Below are positions 5,622 through 10,161 of a stretch of DNA of 10,161 nt, in pieces. The DNA is from an uncultured Dehalococcoidia bacterium. Lineage in GTDB: Bacteria > Chloroflexota > Dehalococcoidia > Tepidiformales > Tepidiformaceae. Location: assembly GCA_937954195.1 (NCBI GenBank), contig CALFYR010000488.1, positions 1-10,161 on the forward strand, written 5' to 3'. Positions within the stretch are counted from its first letter, which is position 1. Each line of letters starts with the position of its first letter. Both the position numbers and the translations under genes were made by a program. The notes under the pieces were generated by a model. That model was not told the DNA's origin, did not search any database, and worked only from the letters and a program-made list of their open reading frames with translations.

Positions 5622-6071
5622 ATGGATAACGACTACAACGTTGACGTGGCCGAAGTCGCCGCGACGATTCGTGACCACGATGTGGTAATCATTCGATTCA
5701 TATCGCTCGGCGAGCGGTTGTTGCTCGACTTCCGGAGCAGCGACATCGACGGGCCGATGGTGAAGCTGGTGGATCCGGTTCGCAGCGTGCAGGAGCGCTA
5801 CCGCCACCTGCGGAAACTGCGGCCGCGCTTTGGCGACCCGGAGAAGATCGTCTCGGTGTTCTGGCCGCGATTCGCCCGTTCGCTCGATGAGACCGGCGTC
5901 TGGGCCGAGGTGATCCGGCGGGTCGTCGACTCTGGCCACCCGGACGCGGTCCGCGACGCCGAGCAGCAGTTGAGCGAAGTGCTGCAGAAGGAGCGCGCGC
6001 ATCAGCGGGACGCGGTCGCGGGTTCGGACCGATTCCGGACGCTGTGGAGCGCTTCGCCGGCGAAGAGGTAG
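5622..6071 (+). CDS. Unrecognised protein (149 aa), coupled to a metallopeptidase gene
   Basis: The family is not recognised. The N-terminal half reads as alternating strands and helices (VVIIRFISLGERLLLDF, MVKLVDPVRSVQERYRHLRKL), followed by a segment with PRFGDPEKIVSVFWP and two amphipathic helices up to a charged, Arg/Gln-rich tail. There is no membrane segment. The frame is open far upstream to 5214, but that part is Arg-rich shadow of the minus-strand gene. ATG 5622 has AGAGG 5 nt before it and begins the ordinary-composition region. The metallopeptidase gene starts 4 nt after its stop, and that gene's ribosome binding site lies inside its last codons, so the two are almost certainly one operon with coupled translation. 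A job connected with the peptidase is a reasonable inference only. Confidence 0.7.
   Translation: MDNDYNVDVAEVAATIRDHDVVIIRFISLGERLLLDFRSSDIDGPMVKLVDPVRSVQERYRHLRKLRPRFGDPEKIVSVFWPRFARSLDETGVWAEVIRRVVDSGHPDAVRDAEQQLSEVLQKERAHQRDAVAGSDRFRTLWSASPAKR
6064..6068 (+). promoter_or_regulatory. Shine-Dalgarno sequence deciding a CTG start
   Basis: AGAGG lies 7 nt before CTG 6076, within the last codons of the upstream gene. No ATG, GTG or TTG is in frame at a suitable distance, so it supports CTG initiation for the metallopeptidase gene. Confidence 0.5.
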
Positions 6072-6075
6072 CGAG

Positions 6076-6444
6076 CTGGAACGCAAGGAGTTCCGCAAGC
6101 TGGTGCGAGAAGCGGTGGCCTCGATCCCGGAGGAGATCCTTCGCAACGTGGAGAACGTTGACATCGTGATCGAGCGGCGGCCAACGGCGCGGGACCGGAA
6201 AGTCGCCGGGATCGGGCCTGGCTCGCTACTGCTGGGGCTGTACCACGGGATCCCGATTACCAAGCGCGGCGCCTATTACAACCTGACCGCGCCCGACAAG
6301 ATCAGCATCTACCAGGAGCACATCGAGGCGATCTGCGAGACCGACGACGAGGTTCGCGAGCAGGTCCGAAAGACGGTGTTGCACGAGTTGGGCCACTACT
6401 TCGGCATCGACGACGACAGGCTCCACGAGCTCGGGATGGGGTAG
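6076..6444 (+). CDS. Small zincin-type metallopeptidase family protein (PF06262-like)
   Basis: The product (~122 residues) matches the minimal-zincin family (Zincin_1), whose members average ~115-130 residues. The zinc site is intact: HELGHYFGIDDDRLHELG provides HExxH, the conserved Gly two residues later, and the downstream acidic residues. Other family landmarks are the LLLGLYHGIPIT and DKISIYQEHIEAIC blocks. Counting from GTG 6103 would lose the conserved first helix. Reading back in frame gives LERKEFRKLVREAV, which fits the family N-terminus and begins at CTG 6076, preceded by AGAGG. A CTG start is therefore proposed. No signal peptide is visible, so it should be cytoplasmic. Substrates of the family are unknown. 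It is the second gene of a two-gene unit with the 149-aa protein. Confidence 0.85.
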   Translation: MERKEFRKLVREAVASIPEEILRNVENVDIVIERRPTARDRKVAGIGPGSLLLGLYHGIPITKRGAYYNLTAPDKISIYQEHIEAICETDDEVREQVRKTVLHELGHYFGIDDDRLHELGMG

Positions 6445-6447
6445 GTC

Positions 6448-6480
6448 GATTTTAGATTGGGGATTTTGGATTTTGGATTC
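6448..6480 (+). repeat. AT-rich short tandem repeat (GATTTTGG-type)
   Basis: A 33-nt tract after the metallopeptidase stop is made of near-identical units, GATTTTA, GATTGGG, GATTTTG, GATTTTG, GATTC. It is strikingly AT-rich against its GC-rich surroundings. It is non-coding. It could be a dispersed intergenic repeat unit or a remnant of slippage; whether it recurs elsewhere cannot be seen here. Confidence 0.6.
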
Positions 6481-6581
6481 CCCTTCCCATCCCTTCCCGA
6501 GAGCAACGCGCCACCGAGACGATGTGTGACACGCGCGTCATTCGTGCGCGAAGTACTGTTAAGGAATCGGGAACTGGCTCA

Positions 6582-6611
6582 TTGACCCAAGGTTGGGCTG
6601 CTGAGTAGTTT
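6582..6611 (+). promoter_or_regulatory. Predicted promoter of the LCP gene, leaderless type
   Basis: TTGACC (6582-6587) and TAGTTT (6606-6611) are 18 nt apart. The -10 box ends 7 nt before GTG 6619, placing the transcription start at or next to that codon. A second possible -10, TACTGT at 6554-6559, has no good -35. Confidence 0.5.
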
Positions 6612-6618
6612 GGAAATT

Positions 6619-8094
6619 GTGACGAGCCGTGTAGAGAAGTCGACCTTCGCGATGCCGGCTCGCCGTCCCCGGGCGAAAGCTCGCACACGAGCGGTGCCCT
6701 TAGCCACGGCTTCGCAGCGCCTGCTTTTCGTGATGGCCCTCTTTACGTTTGGGTTGGCATCGATGTACACGAGCGTGGCGATGCTCGCTCGTGTTACGCC
6801 GGCGCTGTTCCCGGGGAAGTCGCTCACGAACCTGGGCATCATCCGGCCGCTGGCCGACCTGAATACGCCGCTTGTTTCGATTAGTGACGGCGGGGAGAAC
6901 AGCGTCTTCAACCGGCGCATCAATCTGTTGATCCTCGGCGTGGATAAGCGACCGGGCGGCGGGGCGCAGGCCGATGGCGGCTACGTGAGCCCCATTGGCG
7001 ACGATGCTCCGTATCTCACGGACACCGTGATGGTCGCGACCATCGACCCGAACACGGGGCAGCTCAACGTGCTCAGCTTCCCGCGGGACATGTACATCGA
7101 CCTGCACACGCCGCAGTGGACCGCGAAGGGGCGCATCAACGCTTCGTATGGATACGGCGTGAACCAGCGGGGTGGGATATCGGGTGGAGTCGAGCAGGTG
7201 AAGGTGGACCTGAAGGAGAACTTCGGCATCTCCATCGACCATTACGTGCTGATGGACTTCGAGGGCGTGGAGCGGATGGTGGACGAGCTCGGGGGGATCG
7301 ATGTTGATATCCCGGATGAGTTGGCCATAGGCGACTGGTGGTACAGCGACGACGACGCGAACCCACGGTGGGTCTCAATTTGGGCGGGCCCGAACCACCT
7401 GGACGGCTACCACGCCGTGGCATTCGGGCGAAACCGTACGGTTGGCGACGATTTCGCGAGGGTGAAGCGGCAGCAGCTCGTGCTGGAGGCAGCGTTGAAC
7501 AAGGCGCTCTCCGCCGGGTTCATCGCGAAGAACCAGTTGAAGATGTTCGAGATATGGGACGCGTATAACGCCATGGTGAAGACGGACGTCCCGCGATCGA
7601 AGTTCCCGGGGTACGCGGCCCTGCTCGTCGATACGAAGGGCACCATGGAGACGTTCTCGCTCGGCGACGAGGTGAACGGGGTGCCCACGATGACCGGGTT
7701 CACGACCGAAGGCGGCGCCGCGGTGTTGTTGTGGAACCCCGACAACGTGCAGTACTGGCTGAACCAGGTGTTCCCGAAGACCCAGTACGTCGGCGCGACT
7801 GTGGAGATCCAGAACGGCTATGGCAGCGATGGCAGCGTCCGGTCGGCGGCGTTGGGCAACTACCTTGCCTACGTGAAGGCGCTGCCGACCGTCTACTACG
7901 GCCCGGATGTTGATGCCCAACCGCATACGACCATCACCGTCTTCGGCGAAGGTAAGCGCGTGCTCGGCGAAGACATCGCCCGCTGGCTGAGCATTCCACC
8001 TTCGGAAGTGGTGGTGGTGAAGGACAAGGTGGACGGCACGCAGCCGGATGTGGTCGTAACTATCGGCAAGGACTTCACGGTCCCGGGAGGGTAG
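6619..8094 (+). CDS. LCP (LytR-CpsA-Psr) family cell-wall glycopolymer transferase with LytR_C domain
   Basis: LCP proteins transfer lipid-linked anionic glycopolymers onto peptidoglycan or related envelope acceptors outside the membrane. The ~491-residue protein has a basic cytoplasmic N-terminus (PARRPRAKARTRA), one transmembrane helix (~residues 35-57), then an LCP domain (~101-297). The domain shows LLILGVDKR, DTVMVATIDP, LSFPRDMY, GRINASYGYG, VDELGGIDVDIP and the arginine-rich FGRNR...DDFARVKRQQ active-site region that binds pyrophosphate. A C-terminal LytR_C-like domain (~393-485) ends at VVTIGKDF. An insertion after GVDKR (GGGAQADGGYVSPIGDD) lengthens that loop compared with typical members. 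GTG 6619 is preferred over TTG 6610 because of the promoter spacing; ATG 6652 would also keep the transmembrane helix. The neighbouring gene downstream is convergent. The glycopolymer is unknown. Confidence 0.9.
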   Translation: MTSRVEKSTFAMPARRPRAKARTRAVPLATASQRLLFVMALFTFGLASMYTSVAMLARVTPALFPGKSLTNLGIIRPLADLNTPLVSISDGGENSVFNRRINLLILGVDKRPGGGAQADGGYVSPIGDDAPYLTDTVMVATIDPNTGQLNVLSFPRDMYIDLHTPQWTAKGRINASYGYGVNQRGGISGGVEQVKVDLKENFGISIDHYVLMDFEGVERMVDELGGIDVDIPDELAIGDWWYSDDDANPRWVSIWAGPNHLDGYHAVAFGRNRTVGDDFARVKRQQLVLEAALNKALSAGFIAKNQLKMFEIWDAYNAMVKTDVPRSKFPGYAALLVDTKGTMETFSLGDEVNGVPTMTGFTTEGGAAVLLWNPDNVQYWLNQVFPKTQYVGATVEIQNGYGSDGSVRSAALGNYLAYVKALPTVYYGPDVDAQPHTTITVFGEGKRVLGEDIARWLSIPPSEVVVVKDKVDGTQPDVVVTIGKDFTVPGG

Positions 8095-8112
8095 CCCGGC
8101 GGCGTAACGATT

Positions 8113-8127
8113 CGCGGCTATTCCGCG
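8113..8127. terminator. Short hairpin between convergent genes
   Basis: CGCGG (8113-8117) pairs with CCGCG (8123-8127) around a 5-nt loop, in the 23-nt gap and over the stop codon of the minus-strand gene. No T-run follows on either strand, so it is only a possible factor-independent or bidirectional end point. Confidence 0.25.
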
Positions 8128-9299
8128 GGACGCGCGGGCTCCTGGGGTTCATCGAGAGCTGAGCGTGCAAGCTGCTCGAGGGCACGGTCTTCGAGCGGCG
8201 GATTATGCAACGCAGCGCGGACGTCACGGTAGAAGCGTTCCATCGGGCGGGACTTCTGCAGGCTGACCCCGCCGACAACTCGCATGGCCAGGTCAACGGC
8301 TTCGATGCAGTTGTTCAGGGTGTCGATCTTCGCCATGGCGATGCGGTCCGCTGCCGATGGGTGCACCTTCGCGCCGGATTCCCACGCGGCGCAGGCGTCC
8401 GCTACGAGCGCGCGGCTCCGCTGGATGAGCAGGTCGATCCGGGCGATCCGGGTGCGCACGCCCGGGTAGTCCTTGATGGTCTTGTTGGTGTTGGGGGTGC
8501 GTTCGCGGGCGTAGGCGACTGCGTAGTTGCGAGCGGCACTTGCGACGCCGATGGTGACTGCCGCCAGGCCGAGGGCGAACCAGGCCATACCGGCGGCGCC
8601 GCGAGCATCTGCCTTGCCCAGGGTGCGGCGGTTGAGGAGGCGCTCCGGTGGCAGCAGGACGCCCTCCAACACGGTGTCGTGGCTGCCGGTCGCGCGCATT
8701 CCGAGGCTGTCCCACGTCTCATCGATGCGGAGACCCGGGTCCGTGCGAAGGACCATGAAGTTGCCAAGCTGCGGGGGTTCGCCCTCAGGTGTGGGAATTC
8801 GGGCGAGCACGATGAAATAGTGCAGGACCGGAGCGAGCGTAGTGAACGTCTTCCGGCCGGTGAGCAGCCAGCCACCCTCGACTGGTTCGGCTGTTGTATC
8901 CGGGAGCCCACCGCCCGCAGGGCTGCCCAGGCCCTCCTCGGTCGCGACCGTGTTGACGAGGTAGCCGTGTTCGATGGCGCCACGGGCCATCCGTTCGAGC
9001 CATTCGGGTGGGTAAGCGGGCGATTCGCGCTCCTGCCCGAACGTCTTCAGGTGCATCATGAAACTGAGCGCGGTCGAGCCATCGCCGTTGGCGAGCGCTT
9101 CGAGGACGGCGAGGTAGGTGTGGAGCGGCGCCTCGGCTCCGCCGAACTGCCGGGGGACGGTAAGGCCGTAGAACCCGGCCTCGCGCAGGTCTTCAAAGTT
9201 TTCGAACGGGAAGGAGCCGGCGCGGTCGTGGCGGGCGGCGCGTTCGGCAAATCGTTCGGCCAGGTCTCGCGCTTTCGATACCCAATGGTCGTGGCTCAC
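8118..9299 (-). CDS. Acyl-CoA dehydrogenase-family flavoprotein (YdbM-like)
   Basis: The 393-residue product has the acyl-CoA dehydrogenase fold in order: an N-terminal helical domain with FPFENFEDLREAGFYGLTVPRQFGG, a central beta domain with NTVATEEGLGSP (FAD-contacting segment), GGWLLTGRKTFTT and DSLGMRATGSHDTVLEGV, and a C-terminal helical domain ending in MRVVGGVSLQKSRPMERFYRDVRAAL. Where medium- and short-chain enzymes carry the YEGT/YEG catalytic glutamate, this one reads ALHNPPLED, as in Bacillus YdbM-like proteins. It may therefore use another base or belong to the flavin monooxygenase/oxidase side of the superfamily. Start GTG 9299 has no ribosome binding site; TAGACT lies 6 nt upstream. 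It diverges from the FAH-family gene with 73 nt between the starts, hinting at shared control of a catabolic step. The substrate is unknown. Confidence 0.85.
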   Translation of the reverse strand: MSHDHWVSKARDLAERFAERAARHDRAGSFPFENFEDLREAGFYGLTVPRQFGGAEAPLHTYLAVLEALANGDGSTALSFMMHLKTFGQERESPAYPPEWLERMARGAIEHGYLVNTVATEEGLGSPAGGGLPDTTAEPVEGGWLLTGRKTFTTLAPVLHYFIVLARIPTPEGEPPQLGNFMVLRTDPGLRIDETWDSLGMRATGSHDTVLEGVLLPPERLLNRRTLGKADARGAAGMAWFALGLAAVTIGVASAARNYAVAYARERTPNTNKTIKDYPGVRTRIARIDLLIQRSRALVADACAAWESGAKVHPSAADRIAMAKIDTLNNCIEAVDLAMRVVGGVSLQKSRPMERFYRDVRAALHNPPLEDRALEQLARSALDEPQEPARPAE

Positions 9300-9305
9300 A
9301 GTGCC

Positions 9306-9311
9306 AGTCTA
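9306..9311 (-). promoter_or_regulatory. Candidate -10 box for a leaderless acyl-CoA dehydrogenase-like transcript
   Basis: On the minus strand TAGACT ends 6 nt before GTG 9299. There is no Shine-Dalgarno and no recognisable -35 box, so support comes from the recurring spacing. Confidence 0.35.
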
Positions 9312-9361
9312 TCGGGGGTTTTGTGCCTTCGCCCTATTGCGGCCAACATTCAGTCACGAAC

Positions 9362-9366
9362 GGAGG
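9362..9366 (+). promoter_or_regulatory. Shine-Dalgarno sequence of the FAH-family gene
   Basis: GGAGG lies 6 nt before ATG 9373. It decides the start there rather than at 9301, from which the frame is also open. Confidence 0.75.
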
Positions 9367-9372
9367 TTGGAC

Positions 9373-10122
9373 ATGGCGAACATCGTGCGGTTCGAAACGA
9401 GTGCAGGGGCAAGATACGGGCTGCTGGAAGGCGACACGATTCGCGTGGTGGCCGAGCCCATCTGGGATGGGGTGAAGCCCACCGGTGAGACGGTCGCGGC
9501 GAACACGGTCCGGCTGCTACCGCCCTGCGAGCCCAAGAACATCGTGTGCGTGGGCCTCAACTATTCGAGTCACCTGCAGGGGCGGCCGATCCCGGACCCG
9601 CCAACGCTGTTCTTCAAGCCGTTTTCGAGCATCGCCGGGCCGGATGACGAGGTTGTGTTACCTCCGGACGCCGGCCGCGTGGACCCGGAAGGCGAGATCG
9701 TCATCGTCATTGGGAAGAAGCTGAAGAACGTTAGCCGGGCGGAAGCCCAGGCGGGGATTTTCGGCTACACGGCCGGCAACGACGTCTCGGCGCGTGAATG
9801 GCAACAGAAGGACGGCCAGTGGTGGCGGGCGAAGGGCAGCGACACCTTCGGGATTTTCGGCCCCAGCATCGTCACGACGGTGCCGCACGATGCGCTGGAA
9901 CTCGTGACCAGGGTCAACGGCGACGAGGTGCAACGCGGGCATTCGACGGAGCTGATCCGCGACATCCCGGAGATCGTCAGGTACGTGGCTTCGGTGATCA
10001 CGCTGCTCCCGGGCGACATCATCTACACCGGCACGCCCGGTTCGCCGCAGGCTTTGCGGAGCGGCGACGTGATTGAGGTTGAGGTTACGGGCGTTGGGGT
10101 GTTGCGGAACCGGGTGCGCTGA
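9373..10122 (+). CDS. Fumarylacetoacetate hydrolase-family protein
   Basis: The 249-residue product is a single-domain FAH-superfamily enzyme with a short N-terminal domain. Members act on 2-oxo/2-hydroxy dicarboxylic or acylpyruvate compounds, as hydrolases, isomerases or decarboxylases, often at the end of aromatic degradation. Visible active-site elements are CVGLNYSSH with His67, the metal-binding acidic residues Glu106 and Glu108 in DPEGEIVIVIGK and Asp137 in YTAGNDVSARE, the KGSDTFGIFGP block with Lys154, and the C-terminal IIYTGTPGSP followed by a GDVIEVEVTGVG strand. The ATG follows GGAGG by 6 nt; the upstream extension to 9301 has no ribosome binding site and is not family sequence. 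It is divergently paired with the acyl-CoA dehydrogenase-like gene. The exact reaction cannot be told from sequence. Confidence 0.9.
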   Translation: MANIVRFETSAGARYGLLEGDTIRVVAEPIWDGVKPTGETVAANTVRLLPPCEPKNIVCVGLNYSSHLQGRPIPDPPTLFFKPFSSIAGPDDEVVLPPDAGRVDPEGEIVIVIGKKLKNVSRAEAQAGIFGYTAGNDVSAREWQQKDGQWWRAKGSDTFGIFGPSIVTTVPHDALELVTRVNGDEVQRGHSTELIRDIPEIVRYVASVITLLPGDIIYTGTPGSPQALRSGDVIEVEVTGVGVLRNRVR

Positions 10123-10144
10123 CCTCGGCCCCGACAATCGAGGT
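10122..10144 (+). terminator. Inverted repeat after the FAH-family gene
   Basis: ACCTCG (10122-10127) pairs with CGAGGT (10139-10144) across an 11-nt loop directly after the stop codon. What follows is purine-rich, not T-rich, and may contain the ribosome binding site of a gene beyond the right edge, so terminator function is doubtful. Confidence 0.25.
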
Positions 10145-10161
10145 TGAAAGAGAGACGGAAG

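Noticed and set aside
9301..9372. 24-residue N-terminal extension of the FAH-family protein
   Set aside because: There is no ribosome binding site at 9301, whereas GGAGG precedes ATG 9373 and the family sequence starts there.
8205..9488. 427-residue plus-strand frame, the second longest in the window
   Set aside because: It is antisense to a full-length acyl-CoA dehydrogenase-family gene, and its translation has no family features.
1..10161. CRISPR array, tRNA, rRNA, insertion sequence, phage or defence island
   Set aside because: No regular spaced repeats, T-loop motifs, transposase or nuclease/defence domains were seen on either strand.

Overview
The window is a GC-rich, gene-dense stretch of bacterial chromosome. 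It most likely comes from the phylum Chloroflexota (Dehalococcoidia/Tepidiforma-like or a relative). That assignment is an inference from three things: the S12 N-terminus carries a ~20-residue insertion that I recall from Thermomicrobia-type sequences, a LysM membrane protein has an N-terminal four-cysteine module typical of Chloroflexota, and GTG starts and leaderless-looking promoters are common. I see no phage, IS element, CRISPR array, tRNA or rRNA. Most of the window reads as ordinary core and housekeeping DNA.

Layout. On the left edge, minus strand, is an rpsL reading frame that stops abruptly after about 80 codons. The missing C-terminal half is not in the remaining 88 bases in any frame; those bases form GC-rich hairpins instead. 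A strong promoter and a ~210-nt structured leader precede rpsL. On the plus strand follow a YcaQ/AlkX-like DNA glycosylase, a LysM membrane protein and a SpoIIAA/STAS-like protein. The last converges on a minus-strand PilZ (c-di-GMP) protein, with the two stop codons sharing TTAA. Next come a RimI-like acetyltransferase (+), two unrecognised minus-strand genes, and a plus-strand pair of an unrecognised 149-residue protein and a small metallopeptidase that seems to begin with CTG. An AT-rich repeat tract and an LCP (LytR-CpsA-Psr) cell-envelope protein follow. The window closes with a divergent pair: an acyl-CoA dehydrogenase-like flavoprotein (-) and a fumarylacetoacetate-hydrolase-family enzyme (+).

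How the genes relate. No single pathway covers the window. The LCP and LysM proteins both concern the cell envelope. The STAS-like and PilZ proteins may both be signalling modules. The acyl-CoA dehydrogenase and FAH-family enzyme could act in degradation of organic acids or aromatics. RimI and S12 concern the ribosome.

Two observations deserve most attention. The first is the broken rpsL followed by structured sequence, which could be an intervening RNA element, a partial gene copy or an assembly/rearrangement junction. The second is a recurring TAGNNT box placed 6-8 nt before start codons of genes that lack a Shine-Dalgarno sequence, suggesting widespread leaderless transcription.
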